From Reticulitermes speratus (Eukaryota; Arthropoda; Insecta; Blattodea; Rhinotermitidae): a stretch of 64,000 nt of DNA. The stretch covers positions 5,161,709 through 5,225,708 of the forward strand of contig JAJKFL010000026.1 in the NCBI GenBank assembly GCA_021186555.1, given 5' to 3'. A program made the position numbers and the translations under genes. Under the pieces are notes generated by a model that saw only the letters and a program-made list of their open reading frames with translations, did not search any database and had not been told where the DNA came from. Shown here in pieces: positions 1 to 10,375 of the stretch. Position 1 is the first letter of the stretch; every line of letters begins with the position of its first letter.

Positions 1-83
1 ATATGACATACACATGAAGAAGCCGTTTTGACATCTGAGTTTCACGCAGGAATGCTGATGAAATCAAGTTCTTTGAATTAGGT

Positions 84-140
84 CGTGGAATTAATTCCTG
101 TATAGCCAGATAAACTGACTGTACAGGAATTAATTCCACG
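84..140. repeat. Perfect 19-bp inverted repeat with 19-bp loop
   Basis: The arm at 84-102 is the exact reverse complement of 122-140 (core GGAATTAATTCC). The loop contains GCCAGATAAACTG, which recurs in direct orientation just after the right arm (about 141-152). No recognised family. It may be the relic of a small foldback element or a local templated-switch mutation. Confidence 0.8.
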
Positions 141-871
141 CCAGATAAACTGTCTATAAAGGAATTAATCAATATTCTAGAATTACAGACAGCTTTATGG
201 ATTTTTCTCAGTCAAAATATTTTTGCATCTTCTTGACTCAGTTTTCTCTAATTTGTAGCACTCATCTTGCACTACCCTGTAGAAGGAGGCAGCAAGATTC
301 TCCGAAATCTTGGTACACACGTAGCAATATACACATATTCTTATACAATGAGACAGGAATACCGTACTTGGCATTCTTTCCACAAAACGTATTACAGTGA
401 CGTGCTATCGTCTAACAATATACAGAATGTTATAAAATTCTATTTGTCAAAATTATACTCACTTTTCAGGAAAACACTACTTTATGTTATAACAAACCAC
501 CAGAAAAGAGGGAAAAAGAAGAGCTACAGTATCGTTTAAAATGTTCTCCATCATGTTCATTGTAAAATTCATATGTACTAAGCACCGATCCGTAAACTAC
601 TGCAAAAAGAATTCCCTTCACCCATAAACCGGCTTTTAGTACATTCTGCACTAATCGTATAACACTAATGAACAGAGTACGTACAGGATGATTCGTTGGT
701 CTGATTAAGAAGTTGGTTCAAATTGGTGTTCGAATCTAGGATATTTCAATGCCGCAAAATAATAACCAAAGTGATAAATTATAAAGAACAAAGGTGGAGT
801 TACATAACATGACATGGCATTCATAAACATTTTTTTAAAATCCTCCAATTGGCTCAAAACTTAGTGCCGGA
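141..871. other. No recognisable gene; AT-rich intergenic DNA
   Basis: Only short frames are present, with no domain I recognise and no strong repeat structure. An (AC)n microsatellite follows directly. Confidence 0.6.
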
Positions 872-897
872 GACACACACACACACACACACACACA
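872..897. repeat. (AC)n microsatellite
   Basis: About 13 uninterrupted AC dinucleotides are read directly from the sequence. Confidence 0.95.
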
Positions 898-999
898 AAT
901 GAAGTACAAACCTCGTGTAGGAATTAAGGGCCGTAGACTAAAAAGCAAAACTTGTGCTTGAAAATATTCCGAGAGAATTAACTGAAAAAAAACCCGAAT

Positions 1000-1760
1000 T
1001 ACATATAAGACCCAGTCCGTACCGCGCAGTTATACAAACCAGTCAGTTAATGTTGTACAGTGAAATAATCGCTGTTTGTTCTGAGATCCACACAAAACAC
1101 ATAAATACAGTCCGTACCGCTCAGTAAACACACTCCGTCTCAGTTATACAAACCAGTCAGTTAATGCTGTACAGTGAAATAATCGCTGTTTGTTCTGAGA
1201 TCCACACAAAACACATAAATACAGTCCGTACCGCGCAGTAAACACACTCCGTCTCGGTTATACAAACCAGTCAGTTAATGTTGTACAGTGAAATAATCGC
1301 TGTTTGTTCTGAGATCCACACAAAACACATAAATACAGTCCGTACCGCTCAGTAAACACACTCCGTCTCAGTTATACAAACCAGTCAGTTAATGCTGTAC
1401 AGTGAAATAATCGCTGTTTGTTCTGAGATCCACACAAAACACATAAATACAGTCCGTACCGCGCAGTAAACACACTCCGTCTCGGTTATACAAACCAGTC
1501 AGTTAATGCTGTACAGTGAAATAATCGCTGTTTGTTCTGAGATCCACACAAAACACATAAATACAGTCCGTACCGCGCAGTAAACACACTCCGTCTCAGT
1601 TATACAAACCAGTCAGTTAATGCTGTACAGTGAAATAATCGCTGTTTGTTCTGAGATCCACACAAAACACACAAATACACTGTGTGGGCAGAACGTAGAA
1701 TTTGTGAATGTTAAACCTGGTGGTATATATAGTAACCACTGGGCTTGAAAGGGTTAAATG
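1000..1760 (-). mobile_element. 114-bp-unit repeat element, about six units
   Basis: Six tandem units with a 114-bp period (CAGTCCGTACCG recurs at 1013, 1108, 1222, 1336, 1450 and 1564). The 1013-1108 unit is short by about 19 bp. On the minus strand the element starts at about 1760 with a non-repeated flank containing GGTTACTATATATACCACC and CTACGTTCTGCCCACACAG. It runs through the array and ends near 1000 with a GGGTCTTATATGTAATTC-like tail. The same flank and tail border a one-unit copy at 30.9 kb, so this is a dispersed element with a variable array and not a locus-bound satellite. No coding capacity. Class unknown. Confidence 0.85.
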
Positions 1761-2212
1761 TTAAATACCTTTCACCTCGATGAAACCGCAGTGACATGTT
1801 TACTTTTTGAAAGCGAAGCGGTTTGAACTGAAAATGCAAAAATAATGACCCGGTAAGCTCGCCAATGATATATTCTATTTTGGTGTGTGTGTACTTTTTA
1901 AAACTGACACCAACGTGTTTTTGTTACTCGTTAGTTGTCGGTGACATTTCGGGTGTGGAACAAACTTCGGTCTGCAAGTTATTATTTCATATTTTTACCT
2001 AACCTTCTGACACCAATAGACATATCTGCTTTACTTTACATACACAATTATTGTACACTTCATGAACTTTCCTTGCGGTTGTGAATAGTTGATACATGTA
2101 GATGACATACATTTTAAGACTTAATGACCTGATACTGCCATTTTGAGTCGTGTCAGGTCATTAACACTTTAAACTTTAGTGATCACTTATGCAGCGTCAG
2201 ATTTACCATAAA
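1761..2212. other. Spacer between two head-to-head 114-bp-unit elements
   Basis: About 450 bp of AT-rich sequence without a gene. A small hairpin (AATGACCTGA at about 2124 and TCAGGTCATT at about 2153) is the only structure I see. Confidence 0.6.
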
Positions 2213-3625
2213 TAAATTCTACGTTCTGCCCACACAGTGTATTTATGTGTTTTATGTGGATCTCAGAACAAACAGCGATTATTTCACTGTACAGCATTAA
2301 CTGACTGGTTTGTATAACTGAGACGGAGTGTGTTTACTGCGCGGTACGGACTGTATTTATGTGTTTTGTGTGGATCTCAGAACAAACAGCGATTATTTCA
2401 CTGTACAGCATTAACTGACTGGTTTGTATAACTGAGACGGAGTGTGTTTACTGCGCGGTACGGACTGTATTTATGTGTTTTGTGTGGATCTCAGAACAAA
2501 CAGCGATTATTTCACTATACAGCATTAACTGACTGGTTTGTATAACTGCGACGGAGTGTGTTTACTGCGCGGTACGGACTGTATTTATGTGTTTTGTGTG
2601 GATCTCAGAACAAACAGCGATTATTTCACTATACAGCATTAACTGACTGGTTTGTATAACTGAGACGGAGTGTGTTTACTGCGCGGTACGGACTGTATTT
2701 ATGTGTTTTGTGTGGATCTCAGAACAAACAGCGATTATTTCACTGTACAGCATTAACTGACTGGTTTGTACAACTGAGACGGAGTGTGTTTACTGCGCGG
2801 TACGAACTGTATTTATGTGTTTTGTGTGGATCTCAGAACAAATAGCGATTATTTCACTGTACAGCATTAACTGACTGGTTTGTATAACTGAGACGGAGTG
2901 TGTTTACTGCGCGGTACGGACTGTATTTATGTGTTTTGTGTGGATCTCAGAACAAACAGCAATTATTTCACTGTACAACATTAACTGACTGGTTTGTATA
3001 ACTGAGACGGAGTGTGTTTACTGCGCGGTACGGACTGTATTTATGTGTTTTGTGTGGATCTCAGAACAAACAGCAATTATTTCACTGTACAGCATTAACT
3101 GACTGGTTTGTACAACTGAGACGGAGTGTGTTTACTGCGCGGTACGAACTGTATTTATGTGTTTTGTGTGGATCTTAGAACAAACAGCGATTATTTCACT
3201 GTACAGCATTAACTGACTGGTTTGTATAACTGAGACGGAGTGTGTTTACTGCGCGGTACGGACTGTATTTATGTGTTTTGTGTGGATCTCAGAACAAACA
3301 GCATTATTTCACTGTACAGCATTAACTGACTGGTTTGTACAACTGAGACGGAGTGTGTTTACTGCGCGGTTCGAACTGTATTTATGTGTTTTGTGTGGAT
3401 CTCAGAACAAACAGCGATTATTTCACTGTACAGCATTAACTGACTGGTTTGTATAACCAAGATGGAGTGTTTTTACTGCGCGGTACGGACTGTATTTATG
3501 TGTTTTGTGTGGATCTCAGGATAAACAGCGATTATTTCACTGTACAGCATTAACTGACTGGTTTGTATAACTGACACGGAGTGTGTTTACTGCGGGGTAC
3601 GAGCTGGGTCTTTAAGTAAAATAGA
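2213..3625 (+). mobile_element. 114-bp-unit repeat element, about twelve units
   Basis: Opens with AAATTCTACGTTCTGCCCAC, the same 5-prime flank as the neighbour but inverted and cut short at about 2212. About twelve 114-bp units follow, and the element ends at about 3612-3625 with GAGCTGGGTCTTTAAGTA. Units differ by scattered substitutions (for example GTATAAC versus GTACAAC) that recur in non-adjacent units, as expected from unequal exchange or segmental duplication inside the array. Short frames in it are incidental. Confidence 0.88.
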
Positions 3626-4064
3626 TTACATATCATCCTTAATGTGTTAAACTGTTCCCCAAAGAGCGAGAAATAATCAACTAGTTACATTCATATTGTA
3701 CAGATGTGGACTTTTATCTCCTCTCTGCTTTGAATTCTTAATATTATCATTACTTCACATATTTGTTTACATCTTGTACATGTTTATTAGAGTTTAGTAG
3801 TTGATTTTTATCAATCACTTTGCGTATTCCGGATACACACAAGTCGCATTTCAGCCTCATAACTCGCTACCCTATTTCAGGTTCCCCCAGTCTTTTACAA
3901 ATAAATTTTGAAATAGGTCACTACTGCTTTATTCAAATTTCCTTCTTCCTAAAATTAACTTACCATTCCTAATTCGACAGTTTATAATGCATAATGACGA
4001 GAAAAGCCAAAGAAACATAAAGGGATTCCTGTGCTTAGTCTATCACCACGTAATACAGAAGGGG
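3626..4064. other. Unannotated AT-rich DNA
   Basis: No gene or repeat recognised. Confidence 0.5.
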
Positions 4065-4292
4065 GAGTTGAAGTATAGCTCCACTTATTCTTATCCTGTG
4101 TACTAGATGGAGGTGAGTGGTCACCTCCACGCCCTGTCTGCTGTAATACGGGTCACAGGGGTCTCGGCAAAGAGCAGATGGGCAGGTAGGGGGTTGGGGG
4201 GTTCCAAGGGCTGCCTGGACGTGGAAGAACAAAGGAAAACCTTTAATCTTTCCGGGAGTTGTAAACCCATAGCCCAGTCAATATCCCGGCTA
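4065..4292 (-). mobile_element. SINE-A copy, degenerate
   Basis: Read on the minus strand it ends with the SINE-A tail: ACTAGATGGAGGTGAGTGG near 4102-4120 and TATAGCTCCACTTATTC near 4074-4092. The head side (near 4290) keeps GGGATATTGACTGGGCTATG, a worn version of the GATAGCTCAGTCGG tRNA A-box region. Body sequence matches the better copies at 7.4 and 19.7 kb only loosely. Confidence 0.6.
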
Positions 4293-4406
4293 CAAAATAA
4301 CTGACGTTACATAAACGAAAAAACGGCCACCCAATCAGCCACGCCATCCCTTTTTATGCATCAACTTCTACGAAAATAGTGTGGAACAAGTGGCGAATAT
4401 TAGGTG

Positions 4407-4828
4407 TGATTTATCAGTGTGTGTTGTTCCTTTGCACTACAGCCCTTATGTGGGCTTGGGCATCCCGAAGGTTTCCTGGTCGGTAAGTGTGCATTCTGTA
4501 GTGAGTGACCAGCTCACTGACCGCACACGTTTTTGCTCAATTCTGATGTGACAGTCAGTCAGGAGACTTGGGTGAGAAATGGCCGCTTGAATTTTGCTTA
4601 CGGACATTACTAGTTCTATTCATGCCCGAAGGTTCTTTTACATGCCGTAAATCTACGACATGGGACCGACGGCTTTACTTCCCCTCCGAAAGAAGTGGTG
4701 CTCCGGATTTTTATCACCCTTAAAAATCCATCGACCTCGGTCGGGATCGAACCCGCGAACCTTGGGTCTAATGCCGAGCACGCTAACCACTAGTCCACCG
4801 AGGGCGACTTGATTTATCAGTGGGTGTT
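4407..4828 (-). mobile_element. SINE-D, full length with target-site duplication
   Basis: The SINE proper is about 4426-4809, flanked by a 19-bp duplication with one mismatch (TGATTTATCAGTGTGTGTT at 4407-4425, and 4810-4828). On the minus strand the tRNA-like head lies near 4809: GGTGGACTAGTGGTTAGCG (A box) and GCGGGTTCGATCCCGACCG (B box). A unique body with ATCCGGAGCACCACTTC follows. The second copy is at 27.4 kb. Transcription by RNA polymerase III is inferred from the boxes, and mobilisation would need a LINE partner. Confidence 0.9.
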
Positions 4829-5789
4829 TTAAATGTCTGTTACTTAGTAAAAGAGGCAAGCCTTGTGTTGAGACGTCATTCGGTCAATCTGTAACCTCGT
4901 ACCAATGACTAAACCGTTTGTCAAGTTTCTACAAAATTTAGTACAACACTATATTACAGATGATTGTCAAGCGAGCGGGAGTTTCCTGAAAATCGCTCAG
5001 TGACGTCACACTTTATTTCAGGGGGTAAATTAATTTGTAGTTTTACTTTCCATATTTCATCGAAGATTTGGGCGACATTTGGTATAACAATCTGCACAAA
5101 ACGATGTTTTGTTTTAGGCGACTTTTGTGAAAATCCGCACTGTGAAACAATACTTTATTAAATGCGTAGAAAATTTATTTTGTGTTATATATTCCTCGTG
5201 GATTTATATAAAACAGAGCGCAGGAGGTACTCACTGAGACATACTGAGTGTAGATGAGTTTTGTGAAAATTGGGTAGAGGAGTCCGTACTTTACTTAGGT
5301 GAGAAAATGACTTTATATACGTCCATTTTTCATGTGTATGAAATTCGTCATAAGAGATCTACGTATGACGCTGTTGATCATTGTGGGATTTGTGAAAATC
5401 TGCGCAGGGAAGGGTGTATTTTCCTTATACACGCAGCCATTTTCTTGGGCCCCTTCTTTTTTAAAGATTTAACATCCCTTGCCAAATCAAAACTCTTCTT
5501 AATTTGCGCTCTCTCATTTTCTGTTTAACGCTCTTTGGCTGGCTGCCTTCTATTACTCTAACCCCTTATTTCTGATGGGAATATAGTTTTTGATTTACGT
5601 CTTTTTCATTTAAGCCCAATTTTCAGGAAAGCAACTAGGGCGTAAAACAAGGTCTGTGCTTAGAGCAAAATACATGAAATTTACGCGTGTACCATTAAAA
5701 CGTAAGACACTTTGGAAGCAACGAACACTGCTGTAAGTTCTTTGTGCTACGTCATGTAGAATTTCAGTTGCAAACTCGTTTCCGGTAGT
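4829..5789. other. No gene recognised
   Basis: Low-complexity intergenic DNA. The 60-70 codon frames have no recognisable domain. Confidence 0.5.
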
Positions 5790-6072
5790 GTAGGCTAACG
5801 TTTATTTTTCCCGTGGCGCAAGAGCCCCTAAAGGGGCCAGGGCCTCCTCATTATCGAACCTTCACGATCACACTCAGAAGCTGCACAGTCAGTAGGACTC
5901 CTCTGGACGGGTGATCAGCCCGATGCAGAGACCTACAACACACAACACTCACGACAGACAGACATCCATGCCCCCCGGCGGGATTCGAACCCGCAAACCC
6001 AGCAAGCGAACGGCCGCAGACCCACGCCTTAGACCGCGCGGTCACTGCGATCGGCCGTAGGTTAACTTTAGG
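5790..6072 (-). mobile_element. SINE-B (tRNA-Leu-like head)
   Basis: SINE-B body at 5805-6057. On the minus strand it starts GCCGATCGCAGTGACCGCGC, with an A box of the tRNA-Leu type (CGGTCTAAGGCGTGG) and B box GCGGGTTCGAATCCCGCC. The family body ATGGATGTCTGTCTGT and CCAGAGGAGTCCTAC follows. A diverged duplication flanks it (GTAGGCTAACGTTTA at 5790-5804, GTAGGTTAACTTTAG at 6058-6072). The divergence points to an older insertion. Confidence 0.9.
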
Positions 6073-6596
6073 CCTAGACGTAATTAGTTGCAACCACGAA
6101 GTACGTTTAACGTTAATTAAAAGCTTAGTAATATTTGGATTCCCTTTGTGTCCTGAAAGTTACTTGGAAAGATTGAAGAAAACAACGATAAAAGCCGTTA
6201 TGATAGAAGTCGATTCTTTTGAAAAAGAAAGTTTCATTTCTAACGCTCAAAAGGCCGTGAGAATACAAACATTCCCAGCACGACATCAAAGCTATTTGCA
6301 ATGAATTACACAACGTCTTTGCAGTAATTAGCCATCCTTCGGGACACAGTGCCTACTTCGGTCGATAAGCAGCCTGTCTTGTCGCAGGGCTGGTTGCAGA
6401 ACACAATCTGAGAACTAACCAATTAACTGAAGACACACCGGACAAAAGTCTAAGAGAAACCAAACCACAAACATGCCAATTAAAATAAGACACCAAAATA
6501 GCAAACTGAATTAATTGCCTGAGTCTTTACCTGTTACTAATTTTTAATCGAATATACAAAATTATCTGCTTTTTATAATATGGGAAGGTCATTATA
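6073..6596. other. No gene recognised
   Basis: AT-rich DNA between a SINE and a DNA transposon relic. No support for coding sequence. Confidence 0.5.
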
Positions 6597-7158
6597 CAGG
6601 GTGATTCAGGAGGAAAGGACAGTATCGGTTATTTTAAAAAAAATGTTTATATAAACACGTGTCTAATTGTGAATGGTTACCGAGATAGAGCTGTTTGATG
6701 CTCCAGACCTAACTACATTAGATTTTTGTTTGTGGCGTTAGATAAAGAGCGAAGTTTACAAAAGACAGGTGGACACAGACGAACTGCTCGCTCGCATTTT
6801 GTACGCTGCTGTCTGCATAAATAAACGTGAAGATCAACTGAGACGAACAACACGCGATCTTAGCAAAGTGTATTGAGGTTGACGGTGGGATTTTGGAACA
6901 TTTATTGTGAACTGTAACAAATTTGTCATTTCTGTGTAAAAAAAATTGTCATTTAAATATGAAACTAAAATTAAAATTAAATTAACAGTAAGTAATTTAT
7001 CTTCCTTCATTACCATTCACAATGCTGTTGTATCTGTACACTCAAACAGCTCCATCTCGGTAACCATTCACAATTAGACACATGTTCATATGAACTTCTC
7101 AGAATGACCGATATCTTTACCTCCCAAAATATTGACACTTCCTCCTGAAACACCCTGT
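6597..7158 (+). mobile_element. Tc1/mariner-superfamily relic keeping transposase C-terminus
   Basis: About 100-bp terminal inverted repeats begin CAGGGTGATTCAGGAGGAAA (6597) and end TTCCTCCTGAAACACCCTG (7158), flanked by TA. The inner parts of the repeats match over CTAATTGTGAATGGTTACCG. Between them the plus strand (about 6707-6900) reads like the end of a DDE transposase: PDLTTLDFCLWR, a stop codon, IKSEVYKRQVDTDELLARI, further stops, then RWDFGTF. In IS630/Tc1/mariner transposases the PDLTPLDF.LWG block precedes the C-terminus and its aspartates belong to the catalytic region. The 562-bp size and in-frame stops show an internally deleted, non-autonomous copy. Confidence 0.8.
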
Positions 7159-7410
7159 ATTACCGCCAGACTTCCTCCCCAGATCTAACCTTATTGGTTC
7201 CATCGATAATGTCTAAAACCTCCTCAGGACTTAGCTGTCTAGAAACCTCACTGCATTTAGCCAGGAAAATAAAACAAATAACAAAAGAATGTCGCATGTA
7301 CAACATTGCGTAGTATATATACTGTATTCCAACTGTGCTAGAGAACATCCACATGCTACGCCGTGTAGCTTGGTGGTTAGGCACCGCGAGATTAGATTTT
7401 ATCATACTGG

Positions 7411-7672
7411 TGACGGGGATAGCTCAGTCGGTATAGTGACTCGCTACGGGCTGGACTGTCCGGGGATCGAATCCCGGTGGGGGCGAGATTTTCAGCACCC
7501 GTCCAGACCGGCCCTGGAGCCTACACTACCTCCTATACCTTGTCATTCCCCGGGGCAAAGCAGCCGGGGCGTGGCGTTGACCACCCACCACATCTAGCGC
7601 CAAGGTTAAAGAAAGAGTAGAGCTATACTTGTACTTCTCCTCTGGGCTTTCGTGGCCTGTTCTAGGGAGAAA
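7411..7672 (+). mobile_element. SINE-A, near full length
   Basis: The tRNA-derived head has A box GGATAGCTCAGTCGGTATAG and B box GGGGATCGAATCCCGG. The body contains CAGCACCCGTCCAGACCGG and GGCGTTGACCACCC, and the tail CATCTAGCGCCAAGG then AAGAAAGAGTAGAGCTATAC and TGGGCTTTCGTGGCCTGTT. It is the best reference copy of the family in this window, with 19.7 kb. It lies just downstream of another tRNA-like fragment (GTGTAGCTTGGTGGTTAGGC, near 7363), which may be an older SINE head. Confidence 0.9.
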
Positions 7673-7842
7673 TTTGCCTTTTTTTGTAAGTTACAAATAA
7701 ATGTTTAGAACTGTGGCGACGATTAAAGGATTTCTCTATGTTAAACCTACAGTATGTAACTTCAATATGTATTTAAGTAATAGGTTTCTTACAAAATGGA
7801 AACTAATAACCATAATGATAGTAACAAAATTGCAGGCAGTAA

Positions 7843-8145
7843 AATATACTACTTAATTTTATTGTAATTTTAAAATTTAATAACTTTTAGCAGCTTAACA
7901 ATACCACTAATTTTACAAACTTTTATACGATGTGGTAACAAATACTGACTCACTGTTATGACGTAACCAAAAAATTGGTCTATGTAAAAAACTCACTTAA
8001 AATACCCCCTGATGATGGCAGAATAACTGCCGAAATGCGTATTGGGGCATCGTAATAATAAAGAAAACAGTGAAAAAACTGTCTTAGTGCATTTGTTGGT
8101 ACAAATAAATCAATTATAAAAAGATGCACGGTGAATATAAAGTGA
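7843..8145 (+). mobile_element. Hammerhead-bearing Penelope-like arm, about 300 bp
   Basis: A near-identical copy of 53465-53785, by eye over 90 percent. It runs from AATATACTACTTAATTTTA, through ACGTAACCAAAAAATTGGTC, a hammerhead motif (8005-8047), AAGAAAACAGTGAAAAAACT, GTGCATTTGTTGGTACAAAT, to the family end motif GATGCACGGTGAATATAAAG. There is no palindromic partner here, so this is one arm only. Family assignment rests on the ribozyme and shared end motif. No reverse transcriptase is present. Confidence 0.75.
8005..8047 (+). ncRNA. Hammerhead ribozyme motif (type I, minimal)
   Basis: Stem I CCCC 8005-8008 with GGGG 8044-8047. Core CTGATGA 8009-8015. One unpaired T. Stem II GGCAG/CTGCC (8017-8021, 8027-8031). 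GAAA 8032-8035. Stem III ATG/TAT with a 2-nt loop. Predicted self-cleavage after T8043. Activity is inferred from structure only. Confidence 0.75.
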
Positions 8146-8740
8146 AAAGTGCAGGATTAGAAATATTAGAAGTACAAAAACTTATTTTATGAGTTCTGTT
8201 AGTAAGGCCTCCTATTTGTTTCAGAATTTCACATTTTACAACTTTATTTTTCCGTAGCTAACACAAGGGTGGGTGAATAATGCAGCTAGAGTTGCAAGTT
8301 TTGGCGGCCATGGCTGTACCTGCTGCCGCGCGGACACAGAGTGGCTTCAATAAACTAACAGCCGGGCGACACTGAACACGGTCCGGCCCTTGTTTCGTTC
8401 CCAGAGCCTTCACTATCCGACAAGGTTTTTTAATTGACAGTACGCCGTTTCAGAACTGGACTACGTAATTATTGGTAAAGCCATAAAGCATGCACTATAA
8501 TGCAGAGAGATGGAACAAATGCTCATTGTAATCTGATGCGTTCCCAAATGCACTTTCGAAATAAACCCAACGTATGTTAGGCACGGGGGATGCGAAACAG
8601 ACTTCACGGTGCACAGCTCGTCTTAAAGTTGCTTATTTAAAGACGTCAATCTCTAAGATTATATAAGTTTTCAATAAAATACAGATTACATTATAATACA
8701 ACCATGTTCTTATCAAGCAATACAGTCTGTTTTTTCCTTA
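8146..8740. other. No gene; includes a GC-richer patch
   Basis: Sequence around 8290-8400 (GGCGGCCATGGCTGTACCTG and on) is GC-richer than its surroundings but has no long frame. It could be a decayed promoter, a repeat or chance. Confidence 0.4.
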
Positions 8741-8751
8741 AAGTTGCTATA

Positions 8752-8829
8752 CAGGGCATACACAAAAGAATGGTGCGGTTTTAATAGTGAACACGATTAA
8801 AACCGCACCATTCTTTTGTGTATACCCTG
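8752..8829. mobile_element. 78-bp palindromic MITE (CAGGGCATACACAAAAG family)
   Basis: Two arms of about 34 bp (CAGGGCATACACAAAAGAAT... inverted) with a 10-nt loop, flanked by TA on both sides. The arms match the terminal inverted repeats of the 561-bp element at 49798-50358, so this is a deletion derivative made almost only of termini. Two more copies of exactly 78 bp are at 10520 and 62376. It is inserted in a degenerate hammerhead-type sequence: TTTCGACC...CGTCATCAG follows at 8834-8859. Confidence 0.92.
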
Positions 8830-8869
8830 TATATTTCGACCAGAATATGTCGTCATCAGACTTATAAAA

Positions 8870-9140
8870 ACTACACAAAAAATGGAGATCTGCGTTTTTA
8901 TGGGATATTACGCAGCATTGAGTAGTAGTTCTGTACCGACGTTTCGAAACAAAATATCTATCCCATATTCGAGGGTCCAGAAGTCCAAGCAGACTCTTTA
9001 TTGGACTTATTGACTATTGAAGATGGGACAGAGATGTTTTCCCGAAACGTCGGTACAGAACTATCACTCAACGCTGCGTGATATCTCCGAAGAACGCAGA
9101 TCTAATGTACATCGCGGCCGAAGCCTGAAATCACGCAAGA
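8870..9140. mobile_element. Foldback element, GACGTTTCGG family
   Basis: Inverted arms: left AGATCTGCGTTTTTATGGGA, GAGTAGTAGTTCTGTACCGA, CGTTTCGAAAC; right CCCGAAACGTCGGTACAGAA, ATCACTCAACGCTGCGTGAT, GAACGCAGATCT. The outer right end has ATCGCGGCCGAAGCCTGAAATC, shared inverted with the elements at 20.9 and 62.6 kb. The arms contain the GAAACGTC half of a hammerhead, but the CTGANGA half does not match the consensus. I regard it as a decayed or variant ribozyme hairpin. Confidence 0.75.
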
Positions 9141-9302
9141 AGGCCAGTTGTTTATAAAAACTATGCAAAGGAAAATCAGTTATATATCTTATACATATCA
9201 TAATTATCGTTGCATGTAATGAGATATCAGTCTTGCAATCATTTTATTTTATTACCTGTACCGATTAGTTTACCTGGTTTTAAAACTCACTGTACAACGT
9301 GC

Positions 9303-9380
9303 CGTGTAGCTCTACCCATAACCGAAGCGAGCGTTTGAAGGTGGTGGGTGGTCAACTCCACGCCCCGGCCGCCTTTCTTT
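9303..9380 (-). mobile_element. SINE-A tail fragment
   Basis: GTGTAGCTCTACCCATAACC and GGTGGGTGGTCAACTCCACG match the 3-prime part of SINE-A on the minus strand. The head is absent. Confidence 0.5.
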
Positions 9381-9410
9381 ATTGTAGCTTAAAAATTATG
9401 TCGTAACTAT

Positions 9411-9734
9411 GTGTAGAAGGGGGCACGCGGTGGCGAAGTTGGTTGAGGCACTGATCTACAAGCCGGAAGGTCGCGGGTTCGATTGCCGAAATTGTCATTG
9501 AAAATTTTCATTGATAAATCCTTCCGGTCGCATTATAGCCCTGGGGTTGACTCAGGCTCTAAGAGAAATGAGTATCAGGCATATTTACTGGGGGGTAAAG
9601 GCGGCCGGTGCTTAGGGTTGACAACCTTACCACCTTCATGTACCGATTGTCTATAAATCTGGGAGTCTCAAACTCCTGGAACCCTAAGGGCCTGTCGAGG
9701 CGTGTAATGGGATTGCTTTACGTTTGTGTAGAAG
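9411..9734 (+). mobile_element. SINE-C, full length with duplication
   Basis: SINE at about 9420-9725 between perfect 9-bp duplications GTGTAGAAG (9411-9419, 9726-9734). The head GGGGGCACGCGGTGGCGAAG and GTTGGTTGAGGCAC carries the A box, and GGTCGCGGGTTCGATTGCC the B box. The body has CCTTCCGGTCGCATTATAGC and GGTAAAGGCGGCCGGTGC. The tail GGCGTGTAATGGGATTGCTTT is shared by the other three copies. Confidence 0.92.
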
Positions 9735-9814
9735 CTGTATTTGTAAAATTTGATGTTCAATTTCTTGGCAGTAAAAATACATATTCTTAAAAATTCTTTT
9801 AAAATTGGACTCTG

Positions 9815-10070
9815 TTGTCTATTACATTGACAATTCATGAGACACAGAGCGACGTCTCCCACTAAAATAACTTCTGTCGTCGACAAAAGAGTAAGGAGAA
9901 CTGGTGTAAAGATGCTGAGAGGGCAAAACCAAAATGTATGAATAATAATATAACAGCGTCTCTCTTTTCTCACCACAAATCTCACATCGAATGACCTGGA
10001 ACAGACGCCGGGCCTCCGGGTTGGGACGCCGGCGACTAACCGCCTGAGCCACGGCGCGGTCACTGCAAAT
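9815..10070 (-). mobile_element. SINE-E (fifth tRNA-derived family)
   Basis: On the minus strand: CAGTGACCGCGCCGTGGCTC, AGGCGGTTAGTCGCC (A-box-like), then CCAGGTCATTCGATGTGAGA and a body ending near 9815. Its translation (MAQAVSRRRPN, ...FQVIRCEICG) matches phrases I recall from many spurious cockroach proteins. The B box is weak and no clear duplication was found. Confidence 0.6.
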
Positions 10071-10269
10071 AATTCCCCGCTCTATGTGGAACTCAAAGGT
10101 TTATGACCTTGTCACAAGGCAACACGCAAGAACACGCGGATCTTCAGCAAAACCGCTGTGAGACCCTTACACATCATAGGTCACAAGGTCACTCCACCTG
10201 CCCCTATCCTGAGAGAGATGATTATAATCATCATTATTTGATATGACGTTATCACAGAGGTATTGATGA

Positions 10270-10375
10270 AGATTGAATTCTTGTGGGATGTGACCCTGTG
10301 TCAAAGGGTAAATATTTACAGACGTTTCGAAGGAACGAGACAATTACGTCTTCAGGGTGAAGCAGTCAAAGAAGA
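10270..10375 (-). mobile_element. Hammerhead-like half element, degenerate
   Basis: TGTGGGATGTGACCCTGTGT, then GACGTTTCGAAGG and GTCTTCAGGG. On the minus strand this gives a CTGAAGA core (10349-10355) and GAAACGTC, but stem II pairs poorly. It is related to the half elements at 13.7 and 40.2 kb. Confidence 0.45.

Noticed and set aside
1000-3625. 114-bp unit as a ribozyme-bearing satellite
   Set aside because: It contains CTGAGAC and CTGACTG but no CTGANGA...GAAA arrangement or matching stems.
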